Assembly: GCF_900104135.1 (NCBI RefSeq)
Contig: NZ_FNIV01000002.1
Coordinates: forward strand, 186,001-250,000
DNA from: Halomonas shengliensis
Lineage (GTDB): Bacteria; Pseudomonadota; Gammaproteobacteria; Pseudomonadales; Halomonadaceae
DNA: 64,000 bases
Direction of reading: 5' to 3'
This document shows positions 28,627-37,265 of this stretch, in pieces. How positions within the stretch are numbered: the stretch's first letter is position 1; the number at the start of each line of letters is the position of its first letter. Under the pieces are notes generated by a model. That model did not search any database. It was not told the origin of the DNA and saw nothing but the letters and a program-made list of their open reading frames with translations. The translations under genes and the position numbers were made by a program.

Positions 28627-30537
28627 TCACAGGGTGACGCGATGCAGCCGATTCTTGCCACGACGCTTGGCTTCGTACATGGCCTGATCCGCCTGACGCA
28701 GCAACTGGTCGGCATCCACCTCTTCACTGCCCGAACCAGGCAGGTAGCAGGCGAGCCCCAGGCTGGCCGACACCTGAACCCGTTCGCCGACCAGTTCCAG
28801 AGGGGCATCGATGCTCTTCAGGAGACGCCTGGCCGCCAGCTCCCCCTCCTCGGGCGTGGCCAGATCGACCAGCACCGCGACGAACTCGTCCCCGCCCAGG
28901 CGCGCCAGGGTGTCGTAGGCGCGCAGCACGCCCCCCATGCGTGCCGAGAGGGCCACCAGCAGCTGGTCTCCGACATCGTGTCCCAGCGAGTCGTTGACCG
29001 CCTTGAAGCCGTCGAGATCGATGAAGACCAGACCCAGCCAGGTCTCACGCCGCTCGGCCTGGGCCTGGGCCTGGCGCAGCCGGTCGGAGAGCAGCAGGCG
29101 ATTAGGCAACCCGGTCAGGGCATCGTGCTGTGCCGCCTGCTGCAGCTCACGCTGGTGCCGCTTCAGCTGGGTGATATCCACCAGCAGGCCGACGTAGCGC
29201 TGCACCTGGCCGTAAGGATCGAGCACCGGGCTCAGGGTAAGGCGCAGCGGCTTGATGGTGCCGTCACGGCAGCGCCCTTCCATCTCCCCTTCCCAGTGCC
29301 CCTGCTCCATCAGCACCTGTCGCATCTGTAACAGGAAGTCGTTGCCATGGTCCTGTGCGGCCAGCATCAGAGCGCTGTGTCCCAGTACCTCCTCGCTCGG
29401 GTAGCCGGTGATACGCTCGAAGGCGCGATTGACATCCACCACGGTGCCACCCGGCGAGGTAATCATGATGCCCTCATGGGAGTGGGTGAAGACGCTCGCC
29501 GCCAATCGCAGACGACGGTGCTGAGTCTTCAGCTGACGATTGCTGCGCGCTAGGAGCAGCAGCAGCAGCGCCACCACCAGGGCGGAGCCGACGGCCACCA
29601 GCAGCGCGGGACGGAACCGATGCACCACATCGCGCCAGGTGAAGACCGGCACCTGTTCGAAGGGCGGTAGCCTCAAGGTGCGCGCCAGGTTCTCCACCGG
29701 CAGGTAGTCCTGGGGAGGCGCGAAGCCTGCCAGAAGTGCCGCCTGGGCGGCCGGGTGCTCCGGTGACAGCGAGAAGAGCGCCACCGCCACCTGACGCACG
29801 GTCTCGGCCGGCACATGCGGCAGGGCGATGAAGGGCCACTCGGGGTAGAGACGTGTCGAGACCGCGTAGGGGAAGCCGGCGAAGCGCTGCGGATGAATTA
29901 CCTTGAGTTGAGAAGCGTCAAGCCGGCCCTCCGCCTGCATGCGCTCGATGATGCCGGTGCGCACGAAACCCACGTCGACATGCCCTTCCAGCAAGGCCGC
30001 GACCACCGCATCATGGCTCCCCAGTTCGACCAGCCCGGCATGGTCATCGAGTGGCACACCCGCCTGGTGCAGCTCGTAGGCGTGGACCTGATAGCCCCCC
30101 AGGAACCGTTTGCCCGGGATACCGATGCGCAGGCCGGCCACCTCCTGGAGGCTGGGTGGCGCCCCCTCCTCGGCGCGCGCCAGGATAACGCCGCCCAGCG
30201 CCGTCACTGCCTCCCCCTGCTCACGGCTGATCAGGGTCGCCAGGGCGCCGGTCAGGCTGTTGCGACTGCGCAGCCCCATGAAGTGCGCCGGATTGGTCAT
30301 CAGCAGGTCCAGCTGCCGGTGGGCGATGGCCTGGTCGATCTCGTCCAGGGTGAGCACCCGCAGTTCGACGCTGGCATGGGGGGTCACCTCGCCGAGATAG
30401 TCGGCGAGGGGCCGATAGCGCGTCTCCATCACCTCCACGGGGCGATAGGCGAAGACCCCCAAGGTCAGGTCATGACCCGCCGAGGCGGCAGCCGGCATCA
30501 GCCAGGCCACAAGGGTCAGAAGCCAGCGGCGGCTCAT
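28627..30537 (-). CDS. Diguanylate cyclase with PhnD-like periplasmic sensor, PAS and GGDEF
   Basis: A 636-residue protein. Residues 1-20 are a signal sequence, then a PhnD/phosphonate-binding type domain follows (DLTLGVFAYRPVEVMETRYRPL, MTNPAHFMGL). A membrane helix lies at about 312-332 (LLVAVGSALVVALLLLLLA), followed by PAS (about 345-460) and GGDEF. The motif LARLGGDEF is intact and RAYD gives an RxxD inhibitory site. It should make c-di-GMP in response to a ligand outside the inner membrane. Its ATG overlaps the stop of the solute-binding lipoprotein gene upstream, so the two are translationally coupled. Confidence 0.9.
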   Translation of the reverse strand: MSRRWLLTLVAWLMPAAASAGHDLTLGVFAYRPVEVMETRYRPLADYLGEVTPHASVELRVLTLDEIDQAIAHRQLDLLMTNPAHFMGLRSRNSLTGALATLISREQGEAVTALGGVILARAEEGAPPSLQEVAGLRIGIPGKRFLGGYQVHAYELHQAGVPLDDHAGLVELGSHDAVVAALLEGHVDVGFVRTGIIERMQAEGRLDASQLKVIHPQRFAGFPYAVSTRLYPEWPFIALPHVPAETVRQVAVALFSLSPEHPAAQAALLAGFAPPQDYLPVENLARTLRLPPFEQVPVFTWRDVVHRFRPALLVAVGSALVVALLLLLLARSNRQLKTQHRRLRLAASVFTHSHEGIMITSPGGTVVDVNRAFERITGYPSEEVLGHSALMLAAQDHGNDFLLQMRQVLMEQGHWEGEMEGRCRDGTIKPLRLTLSPVLDPYGQVQRYVGLLVDITQLKRHQRELQQAAQHDALTGLPNRLLLSDRLRQAQAQAERRETWLGLVFIDLDGFKAVNDSLGHDVGDQLLVALSARMGGVLRAYDTLARLGGDEFVAVLVDLATPEEGELAARRLLKSIDAPLELVGERVQVSASLGLACYLPGSGSEEVDADQLLRQADQAMYEAKRRGKNRLHRVTL

Positions 30538-31499
30538 GGCATCACCGCGCGGGTTGGCAGGAAGTCACTGCGCACCAGGCCCTCGAGGCTGACCGGCCCC
30601 TCCAGCAGTGACCAGGTCCGCATGATGTCGACCAACTTCTCCGCCGCCTTGGTGACGCCCCCCTCCGGCGCCAGGTAGCGATGGTTGGTGGCCACGTTGG
30701 GCAGTTCCATGCCCGCATAGGAGGCCCTCACTTCCTCGAAGGAGAGGCCGCGCCAGGCACCGATGCGCCGGAAGGCATCCTCGCGAAACATGCGCAGATG
30801 GGAAAGCCCACGGAAGTGGGACGCCACCAGGGCGGTGAGCGGCCCATCGCGCCAGCTCAGGCGATCCTCCCTGACCGCCAGCACGTCAAGGATCAGCTCG
30901 GGAAACTCGCTGCTGTCGTAGAGGAGCCCGGCCCCCAGCCGCGCCAGGCGGCTGGCGGTAGGCTCATAGGTCACGGCGACATCGATCTCGCCCTGTTGCC
31001 ATGCCGCCACCTGCCGATCGGGCGGAATATCCACCAGGGTGACCTCGGCGGGCGACAGCGTCGCCGCTTCGAGCAGCTTGGCGAGTACCAGGCTACCCAC
31101 GGCGGTCTGCTCCACGGCGATCCGGGCACCCTCGAGGTCGCCGAGCGTGGCGATCGGCTCGCGCGCCATCACCTGGTCCGCCCCCACCGAGTCGTTGAAC
31201 ACCAGTACCGCCTGCAGCGGCAGTCCGGCGGCCCGCACCTTGATGAGTTCGTCCAGGGTCAACGCCGCCCCGTCGAGGGAACCGTCCTCGAGCCCACGCA
31301 GGGAGTCACCCGCGTTGCGCCCTTCCACCAGGCGAACGGAGGACGGTACCCAGCCGAACGCCTGGGCCAGATAGAGTGGCTCGTAACCGGGCCAGGGGTG
31401 CAGACCGATCGTCATCGCGCGATTCGGCCGACACCCCACCAGCCCGGCGGGTGCCGCCATCAGACACCCCAGCAGGGAGAGGACATCGCGACGGTGCAT
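30534..31499 (-). CDS. Solute-binding lipoprotein (NMT1/SsuA type) coupled to the diguanylate cyclase
   Basis: A 321-residue periplasmic binding protein. The lipobox LVGC at about residue 23 suggests a lipid anchor. The fold resembles NMT1/THI5 and SsuA substrate-binding proteins (GLHPWPGYEPLYLAQAFGW, AALTLDELIKVRAAGLPLQ, AVEQTAVGSLVLAKLLEAA). No ABC permease or ATPase gene lies nearby. Its stop overlaps the start of the PhnD-GGDEF gene, which points to signalling rather than transport, in the manner of NspS-MbaA in Vibrio (analogy only). The ligand is unknown; candidates are taurine-, thiamine-precursor- or nitrate-like molecules. Confidence 0.85.
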   Translation of the reverse strand: MHRRDVLSLLGCLMAAPAGLVGCRPNRAMTIGLHPWPGYEPLYLAQAFGWVPSSVRLVEGRNAGDSLRGLEDGSLDGAALTLDELIKVRAAGLPLQAVLVFNDSVGADQVMAREPIATLGDLEGARIAVEQTAVGSLVLAKLLEAATLSPAEVTLVDIPPDRQVAAWQQGEIDVAVTYEPTASRLARLGAGLLYDSSEFPELILDVLAVREDRLSWRDGPLTALVASHFRGLSHLRMFREDAFRRIGAWRGLSFEEVRASYAGMELPNVATNHRYLAPEGGVTKAAEKLVDIMRTWSLLEGPVSLEGLVRSDFLPTRAVMP

Positions 31500-31556
31500 G
31501 GCAAGGCGTCGAAATCGGGGATTGGCCAGGCAGCATGCCAGGCGACTTACGCGGTG

Positions 31557-31585
31557 TATATAAGCCCACGCCGAAGGTCTTGTAA
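31557..31585 (-). promoter_or_regulatory. Candidate promoter for the solute-binding protein/cyclase pair
   Basis: On the minus strand TTACAA (31580-31585) and TATATA (31557-31562) are 17 bp apart, about 57 bases before the lipoprotein ATG. Each matches the sigma-70 consensus in four of six bases. Confidence 0.35.
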
Positions 31586-31630
31586 GCCTTGACCTCGCTC
31601 AACACAAGGCGGGATCACGCCAGACGGGAA

Positions 31631-31852
31631 TCACCCCAGCCGCCGGATGGCGCTGAGGCGACCGGTGTCGCTGAAGGTCAACCGGAAGGTGCCGTGAACG
31701 CCATCCCGCGTCACCACACGGCGCAGCGCCTCGGCGGGAAACACCACGCGACGTCCGTCGAGGCTGCGGGTATGCACCTGGCCGACCCGGCCTTCGTAGT
31801 GGGCCAGGCAGGCCTCGTAGCTGAGTTCGATGACCACATCGATGCTGGGCAT
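31631..31852 (-). CDS. DUF2835 family protein
   Basis: A 73-residue protein. The pattern SLDGRRVVFPAEALRRVVTRDGVHGTFRL matches the small DUF2835 family of gammaproteobacteria (typical motif: RSxDGRRIxFPxxxLxxFVTxxGIxGxF). The longer reading frame upstream is not supported; the ATG at 31850-31852 gives the usual size. Function unknown. It is oriented away from the SprA-like gene, starting about 90 bp from that gene's start. Confidence 0.75.
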   Translation of the reverse strand: MPSIDVVIELSYEACLAHYEGRVGQVHTRSLDGRRVVFPAEALRRVVTRDGVHGTFRLTFSDTGRLSAIRRLG

Positions 31853-31940
31853 GGCAGGGTGGGTTGCGGCAGGGGCTGGGCTTGGCAATACTCTACCAGA
31901 AACATGGCCCGGCCAGCGGGCGCCATCGCCGAGGTGACTC

Positions 31941-32705
31941 ATGTTCGCGACAACGGTAGTAGGCCCGGTGCCCCTGCACGCCGGAGCACAACCCCAGCTC
32001 CAGCCCTCCCAGCCGACGTCCGACCCGGCGCAGGCCACTGCCGGCAACAGCGCCGGTAACGCCACCGAGCAGAGCGCCCAGGCCCTCGATGCCGAACGCA
32101 CGCGCCGCCCCACCGAGGGCGAAGCGGCCACCAAGCCGAATGGCGAGGCCTTGAGCGAGGCGGAGCTGCGCCAGGTCGAACAGATGAAGGTCACCGACCA
32201 GGAGATCCGCCGCCACGAACTGGCCCACCAGGTCGCTGGCGGCGCCTATACCGGAGCACCCAGCTACTCCTTCGAGCGCGGCCCGGACGGCAACCGCTAC
32301 GTGGTCGCCGGCGAGGTACCCATCGACTATGGCCCCGTGCAGGGCGACCCACGGGCTACGATGGACAAGATGCAGCAGGTGATCGCCGCCGCCCTGGCTC
32401 CCGCCGACCCGTCACCCAAGGATCATCAGGTCGCCGCCCGTGCCCGCGGCTACATGATGGCGGCCCAGCTGGAGCTGGCGCAGCAGCAGAGCGAGATGAA
32501 CGGCGCCCGCGAAGGGGCCGCCGCCGGTGAGAAGCGCGCTGCCCCCACCCCGGATGAGAGCAACGAGCCACGGGGCTCATCGGTCGAGGCCAGCGACCGC
32601 ATCGATGCCGGCCATGCACCTGCCGACCTGGCCCTCAGTCGCTACGACATCATCGCGCGCACCGTCAGCAGCGGCGCCCAGGAGGCCCTGCGCAGCCTGG
32701 CCTAG
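31941..32705 (+). CDS. SprA-related putative metalloprotease (CJM1_0395-type)
   Basis: A 254-residue protein with a low-complexity Ala/Gln/Thr-rich N-terminus (residues 15-70). It then has the family core QEIRRHELAHQVAGG, including a zincin motif HELAH, and YSFERGPDGNRYVVAGEVPID. The C-terminal part AARARGYMMAAQLELAQQQSEM is also typical. It has no clear signal peptide. Members are widespread but poorly studied. Zinc-dependent protease activity is inferred from HExxH only. Confidence 0.8.
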   Translation: MFATTVVGPVPLHAGAQPQLQPSQPTSDPAQATAGNSAGNATEQSAQALDAERTRRPTEGEAATKPNGEALSEAELRQVEQMKVTDQEIRRHELAHQVAGGAYTGAPSYSFERGPDGNRYVVAGEVPIDYGPVQGDPRATMDKMQQVIAAALAPADPSPKDHQVAARARGYMMAAQLELAQQQSEMNGAREGAAAGEKRAAPTPDESNEPRGSSVEASDRIDAGHAPADLALSRYDIIARTVSSGAQEALRSLA

Positions 32706-32710
32706 CACCG

Positions 32711-33667
32711 CTACGGCGCTTCGTCGAGGCGAGACGCCAGGCTCCTCGCCTGGCCCCTCAGGTAGTCGGCATAGGCGTCGGGGCCACGAAAGTCGACCCG
32801 CGTACCATGCTCGCGCTCCAGACGGTGAACGAGGCCCGGGTGCGACAGCACTCGGCGTAGGGCGCCGAGCCAGAGATCCAGTGCCTCGCGCGGAGTGCTC
32901 GGTGGCGCGAACAGGCCGCGGTCGGTGGTGTTGACGACATCGATCCCCTGCTCACGCAGGGTCGGCACCTCAGGCAGTGCCGACAGTCGCCGCTCATCCG
33001 CCACCCCTAGCGGCACCAGGGCCCCGTGATCGAAGAGCCGCCTGCCGGCAGGCAGATTGAGCATGGCCAGGTCGATCTCGCCGCCCAGCAAGGCCGCCAC
33101 CTGGGAGCCGGTATCGGGATAGCCGACCCAGGTCAGCGCCTCCTGCGACAGCCCCGCCGCCTGAAGGAACTGCCGCCAGAAGAAGGCATCGGTGGAGTCG
33201 GGGATCATCCCGACCCTGAGCGAGGCGTCCTCTGCCTGCAGACGAGCGACCAACTCCGCCGCCGAGGCCACTCCCGCCTGGCGACGTGCCGCCGGAATAT
33301 TCACCGTCCGCGTCAGCAGGGCCACCGGCGTGAACGCCTCATGGGAGAGCGACGAGCGCCCGCTGAGGTGAGCCAGGATCAGGGTCTGGTGGCTGCCGAG
33401 CAGGGTGCGACCGTCCGGGGGCGCCTCCTTCACCAGCAGCGCGCCGCGCATCCCGCTATGACCCGGCTGATTGTCGTAACGGATCGACGTGCCCAGCTCG
33501 CGCTCCAGCGCCCGTCCCACCTCACGAAAGAGCACGTCGCTGGCGCCACCCGGGCCGAAGGGCACCACCAGCCGCAGGCCAGGATCGCTGGTCTGGGCGA
33601 CGGCGCCGAGGGCCAGAGCCAAAAGCCAGCACCCAAGCACCCAGCGAAGCCCTCTCCATCCGGGCAT
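32711..33667 (-). CDS. Tripartite tricarboxylate transporter-type (Bug/TctC) periplasmic binding protein, orphan
   Basis: A 318-residue protein with a signal peptide (residues 8-24, ALGAVAQ). Bug-family signatures are LRLVVPFGPGGASDVLFREV and YDNQPGHSGMRGALLVKEAPPDGRTLL, plus GEIDLAMLN. Bug proteins bind carboxylates and usually feed TctAB membrane proteins, but neither lies nearby. Stand-alone Bugs can be sensors or can use distant transporters. It is convergent with the SprA-like gene, five bases from its stop. Confidence 0.87.
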   Translation of the reverse strand: MPGWRGLRWVLGCWLLALALGAVAQTSDPGLRLVVPFGPGGASDVLFREVGRALERELGTSIRYDNQPGHSGMRGALLVKEAPPDGRTLLGSHQTLILAHLSGRSSLSHEAFTPVALLTRTVNIPAARRQAGVASAAELVARLQAEDASLRVGMIPDSTDAFFWRQFLQAAGLSQEALTWVGYPDTGSQVAALLGGEIDLAMLNLPAGRRLFDHGALVPLGVADERRLSALPEVPTLREQGIDVVNTTDRGLFAPPSTPREALDLWLGALRRVLSHPGLVHRLEREHGTRVDFRGPDAYADYLRGQARSLASRLDEAP

Positions 33668-33731
33668 GGCGACTTCCTCGTATCGAACCGGAACTCACAG
33701 ACTTATGCCCGCGGGCGTGTAAAGCAAGCGC

Positions 33732-33758
33732 TCAAGTTCGCAGGCCATCCGCCGACAG
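33732..33758 (+). promoter_or_regulatory. Candidate sigma-28 (FliA) promoter for the FlgO-like gene
   Basis: TCAAGTTC, 11 bp, GCCGACAG, in the layout of sigma-28 promoters (TAAAGTTT-N11-GCCGATAA), 57 bases before the ATG. Both elements match in six of eight bases. Confidence 0.55.
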
Positions 33759-33814
33759 CATCCTCAACCCTTGCCCTGCCACCCTTACCTTGAAATGACG
33801 GGAGAGATACCGCC

Positions 33815-34363
33815 ATGCCCCCACTGCGTCACGCCCTTCTCCTCGGCTGCCTGGTCCTGGCGCTCGGCCTAGCGGGGTGCGCCAACCATGCCGGTGCCCT
33901 GCACAACGCGCCGCCCGCCCCTACCCTGGAGGAGTCGCTGGGGGATGCCGCCGGCGGGATGCTTGCGAGCTTTCCCGCTCTCGAAGAGAGCGATCCCGTG
34001 GTCGTCGCCGCCAGCCTGATCGACCTGGAGGCCCCTGAGGTCACCAGCACCTTCGGGCGCCTGGCCGCCGAGGCGACGCTTGCGGCCCTGGCCGAGGGCG
34101 GGGTGGCGACCCGCGAGGTGCTGCTGGAAGGGGCCGGGGTGCTGCGCTACGTCGATGGGCTATCATCGCCCCGACAGCGGGTGCTGCAACGCCCGACGCT
34201 GAGCGATGCCGACGCCTTGCTGCTGGGCACCTATGCCCAGGGCGAACACCGCCTTTACGTCACCCTGCGCGTCGTCGCGGTTGCCGACGCGTCGATACTC
34301 GCCAGCGCCCGCCTGAGCCTGGTGCTCGACGATGACCTGAGGCGCCTGCTCCGTCAGCGGTGA
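33815..34363 (+). CDS. FlgO-like outer-membrane lipoprotein
   Basis: A 182-residue lipoprotein. The signal peptide ends in LAGC at about residue 22. The body VVVAASLIDLEAPEVTSTFGRLAAEATLAALAEGG and the later DADALLLGTYAQGEHRLYVTLRVV match the FlgO family, Vibrio-type flagellum-associated outer-membrane proteins. A sigma-28-like promoter upstream supports a flagellar link. It is convergent with the MotB-like gene, nine bases away. flgP and flgT are not in the window. Confidence 0.78.
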   Translation: MPPLRHALLLGCLVLALGLAGCANHAGALHNAPPAPTLEESLGDAAGGMLASFPALEESDPVVVAASLIDLEAPEVTSTFGRLAAEATLAALAEGGVATREVLLEGAGVLRYVDGLSSPRQRVLQRPTLSDADALLLGTYAQGEHRLYVTLRVVAVADASILASARLSLVLDDDLRRLLRQR

Positions 34364-34372
34364 CGGAAACAC

Positions 34373-35368
34373 TCACCGCGCCTGGATGGTGATCTCGACG
34401 CGACGGTTGCGGGCCCTGCCCGCCTCGCTGTCGTTGCTCGCCAGGGGGCGGGTATCCGCCAGCCCCACGGCGCGCAGCCGCGACGGCTCGACGCCTGCGG
34501 CCACCAGGGCCTCGACGATGGCGATCGCACGGGCGCTGGAGAGCGCCCAGTTGGAAGGGAAGCGCTCGGTGCTGATGGGCCGGCTGTCCGAGTGCCCCTC
34601 CACCGATACCTCCCCGGCATGGCGCGCGACCAGCTCACGCAGTCGCCCTGCCACCAGCGCTTGGCCTTCCTCGGTCAGCTTCGCCTCGGCGGTGTCGAAC
34701 AGCAGACGATCCTGCAGGCGCAGCCGCACCCCCTCGGGAATACGCGATACCTCCATCCCCTCCAGGTCCGGCAGGTAGGGCGCCTGGCGGATCGACTCGG
34801 CGACGAAACGCGCCCCGCTGACGGCCTCCTCGTCCACCTCCTGAAAGCCCCCCGGCGGGTTGTCGGTGAGAATCAGCAGGGTGTCGGCCAAGGGCGCGGA
34901 GAGATCCAGGCCGCTGGGTAGCACGATCGAGGGTGGTGTCTGAGCATCGGGCGCAACGTTGGGTGATGGGCGTGCCAACAGGAAGGGGGGCGGCGACACG
35001 CGCCTCGGCAGCCCCGCCACGCCGAGCGCGACCGAGATCGCCGCGGGCATCAGCCGATCCGACGGCGCCGCCGCGGACGACCCGACCAGCGCCGAGCGCC
35101 TTTGGGTCGCCTCGCGCAGCGGCGATGGCAGCGGGATGGCGAACCTGGGCACGCGCTCCACGTGACCGACCTCGGGCGAGGCCGACTCGGAAGCGACCCG
35201 CCCCGGCCCCACGCCGATGCGCCCCAGGGCGATGACCAGCACCAGCAGGACCACCAGCAGCGTCATGACGTCGACATAGCTGATCATCCAGCCCCCCGTA
35301 TCGTCTTCCGGCGGGGCCGGCGCCATCAGGATGTCGTGCCGACCGCGTCCGCGGTGCTCATCGATCAT
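34373..35368 (-). CDS. MotB/OmpA-type flagellar-stator-like membrane protein
   Basis: A 331-residue protein with one N-terminal helix GWMISYVDVMTLLVVLLVLVIA. Asp33 sits where MotB has its proton-carrying Asp. A long linker follows, then an OmpA-like peptidoglycan-binding domain (LLFDTAEAKLTEEGQALV, VEGHSDSRPISTERFPSNW, AVGLADTRPLASNDSEAGRARNRRVEI). MotB works only with a MotA channel, yet no motA lies beside it. It may be an extra stator B unit or a non-motility relative. A GCCGATAC (sigma-28-like -10) lies upstream at 35392-35399, but without a -35. Confidence 0.82.
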   Translation of the reverse strand: MIDEHRGRGRHDILMAPAPPEDDTGGWMISYVDVMTLLVVLLVLVIALGRIGVGPGRVASESASPEVGHVERVPRFAIPLPSPLREATQRRSALVGSSAAAPSDRLMPAAISVALGVAGLPRRVSPPPFLLARPSPNVAPDAQTPPSIVLPSGLDLSAPLADTLLILTDNPPGGFQEVDEEAVSGARFVAESIRQAPYLPDLEGMEVSRIPEGVRLRLQDRLLFDTAEAKLTEEGQALVAGRLRELVARHAGEVSVEGHSDSRPISTERFPSNWALSSARAIAIVEALVAAGVEPSRLRAVGLADTRPLASNDSEAGRARNRRVEITIQAR

Positions 35369-35473
35369 GCTGGCTCGGTTCCTTGCTGGGCGTATCGGCG
35401 GGGAGGGACGGAAAGACCGCCACCATACGGCGAGGCCATGGCGCGCTCAAGTCCTGTCCCACCCGCGCAGGCC

Positions 35474-35500
35474 TCAAGATAATCGCCGAACGGCCGATGA
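35474..35500 (+). promoter_or_regulatory. Candidate sigma-28 promoter heading the MCP-RsbQ-GGDEF operon
   Basis: TCAAGATA, 11 bp, GCCGATGA. The -10 matches the sigma-28 consensus in seven of eight bases. Because the -10 covers an upstream in-frame ATG (35497), it rules that start out if real and supports the chemoreceptor ATG at 35545. Confidence 0.6.
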
Positions 35501-35544
35501 CTACGTCAACAGCGCCAACCACGACAACAACGGCGGTATCGCTC

Positions 35545-37203
35545 ATGCTTGCACGACTCAATCGCATCAACGTGAAGTACACCCTCGCCTTCATCGGCGT
35601 GGCCCTCTCGCTACTCATCGTCTTCGCCGCCAGCACCCTGCTGGTGGGCTCCATCAAGCAACGGATGACCGAATTCAGCGGCGCCTTCAACCCGGCGATC
35701 TCGGCGGTACTCAACGCCGACCGCGACCTCTACCAGGCACGCCTGGCCGAGCTGGCGGTGCTCGACGCACCGCCCGGCAGCGAGGCCGCAGAGGCCTGGC
35801 GCCAGGAGCACCAGGAGAACGCCGACCAGGCGCGGGAGCGCATGCACGCCTTCCTCGAGCGACTGGCCGACTACCCGACGATCACCGAGCCGCTGGGTGA
35901 CTTCGAGACGCGCTTTTCCACCTGGCTCGAGGCCTCCTCCCGGGTCTTCACCCTGCACGCCCAGGGTGACCTCGAGGCGGCCCAGGCCCAGCGTGATGGC
36001 GACGCCGCCCAGGCCTTCGACGCCCTGCGCGAGCTCTACAACCTCGCCGGTGAGCGCGCCGACGAGGTCGGGCTGGCGCTGGAGGAGCGCACCCTGGCGG
36101 AGGTGGCCATGCAGCAGCGCTGGCTCGCTGGCTTCGCCGTGGTGGTGTTCCTGCTGGCCCTGGCGCTGGCCCTGGTCGGCCCCAACCTGATGTCGCGGGC
36201 CACTCGCCAGGTCAGCGCGCGGATCCGCGACATCACCGAGGGCGAAGGCGACCTCACCGCGCGCATCCAGAGCCGCCGCGGCGACGAGATCGGCGAGCTG
36301 GCCCGTGAGTTCAACGCCTTCATCGAGCGCATGGACCGCAGCTTCCAGGCGGTTCGCCACAGCGCCGAGACGGTGGGTCAGGCCTCCACCCAGATCGCCG
36401 GGGGCAGCGAGGACCTCGCCTCGCGCACCGAACAGCAGGCCTCGGCGCTGCAGCAGACCGCCTCCAGCATGGAGGAGATGTCCTCCATCGTGACCCAGAA
36501 CAGCGATACCGCCCGTCACGCCGACGACGTCTCCAGCGAGGCTACCGAGAAGGCGGAGCTCGGCATCCGCGAGGTCGAGCACCTGGCTGAGATGATGCAG
36601 GCCCTGGATGTGAGCTCACGGCGGGTCGGCGAGATCATCGAGGTGATCGACTCCATCGCCTTCCAGACCAACATCCTGGCCCTCAACGCCTCGGTGGAGG
36701 CGGCGCGTGCCGGCGAGCACGGCCGCGGCTTCGCCGTGGTGGCCAGCGAGGTTCGCACCCTGGCCAGCCGCAGCGCCCAGTCGGCCCAGGAGATCCGCGG
36801 CATGATCGAGGAGATCACCTCCGGCATCGCCGGCGGGGTCAAGCAGACTACCCGCAGCCGCGAGAGCATCGAGGCCACGGTCACCGGCATCCGCCAGGTG
36901 TCGGGGCTGATGAACGAGATCGCCCTGGCCGTGAAGGAGCAAGAGTCGGGCATCCAGCAGGTCGGCACCGCGGTCACCCAGATGGACAGCGCCACCCAGC
37001 AGAACGTCAGGCTGGTCAGCGATACCTCCCACGCCGCCGCCGAGATGCAGGCCGCCGCCCGGCGGCTGCTGGAGATGGTCAACGCCTTCAAGCTGAGCGA
37101 GACCGCCACGATGCCTGCCACCGACAATAGCGGGGAGGCACCGCGCCCACAGGTGGAGACGCGCGACGAGGCGGCCTGGGAAAGTGCCACGGCAGATGCC
37201 TGA
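35545..37203 (+). CDS. Methyl-accepting chemotaxis protein
   Basis: A 552-residue chemoreceptor. A helix at about 12-33, a four-helix-type periplasmic domain, a second helix (about 193-213, LAGFAVVVFLLALALALVG), a HAMP domain and a signalling domain follow in order. The hairpin tip [19 protein letters not shown] and [17 protein letters not shown] is fully conserved. The end (AWESATADA) lacks the C-terminal xWxxF tether found in the other two intact receptors here. I chose ATG 35545 over 35497 because of the promoter. It starts a run of seven closely spaced plus-strand genes. Confidence 0.9.
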   Translation: MLARLNRINVKYTLAFIGVALSLLIVFAASTLLVGSIKQRMTEFSGAFNPAISAVLNADRDLYQARLAELAVLDAPPGSEAAEAWRQEHQENADQARERMHAFLERLADYPTITEPLGDFETRFSTWLEASSRVFTLHAQGDLEAAQAQRDGDAAQAFDALRELYNLAGERADEVGLALEERTLAEVAMQQRWLAGFAVVVFLLALALALVGPNLMSRATRQVSARIRDITEGEGDLTARIQSRRGDEIGELAREFNAFIERMDRSFQAVRHSAETVGQASTQIAGGSEDLASRTEQQASALQQTASSMEEMSSIVTQNSDTARHADDVSSEATEKAELGIREVEHLAEMMQALDVSSRRVGEIIEVIDSIAFQTNILALNASVEAARAGEHGRGFAVVASEVRTLASRSAQSAQEIRGMIEEITSGIAGGVKQTTRSRESIEATVTGIRQVSGLMNEIALAVKEQESGIQQVGTAVTQMDSATQQNVRLVSDTSHAAAEMQAAARRLLEMVNAFKLSETATMPATDNSGEAPRPQVETRDEAAWESATADA

Positions 37204-37265
37204 AGCGCAGGCCACGATCAGGCGAAGCCGGCACCGACGAGGACGACCATGCAAGGAGTGAGACG

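Noticed and set aside
31853..32194. N-terminal extension of the DUF2835 frame
   Set aside because: The family is about 70 residues and begins at the ATG at 31852; the extension runs opposite the SprA-like gene.
35497..35544. Upstream in-frame ATG for the chemoreceptor at 35545
   Set aside because: It lies within the -10 of the sigma-28-like promoter and has no ribosome site; the extra residues are a Thr-rich stretch before the membrane helix.
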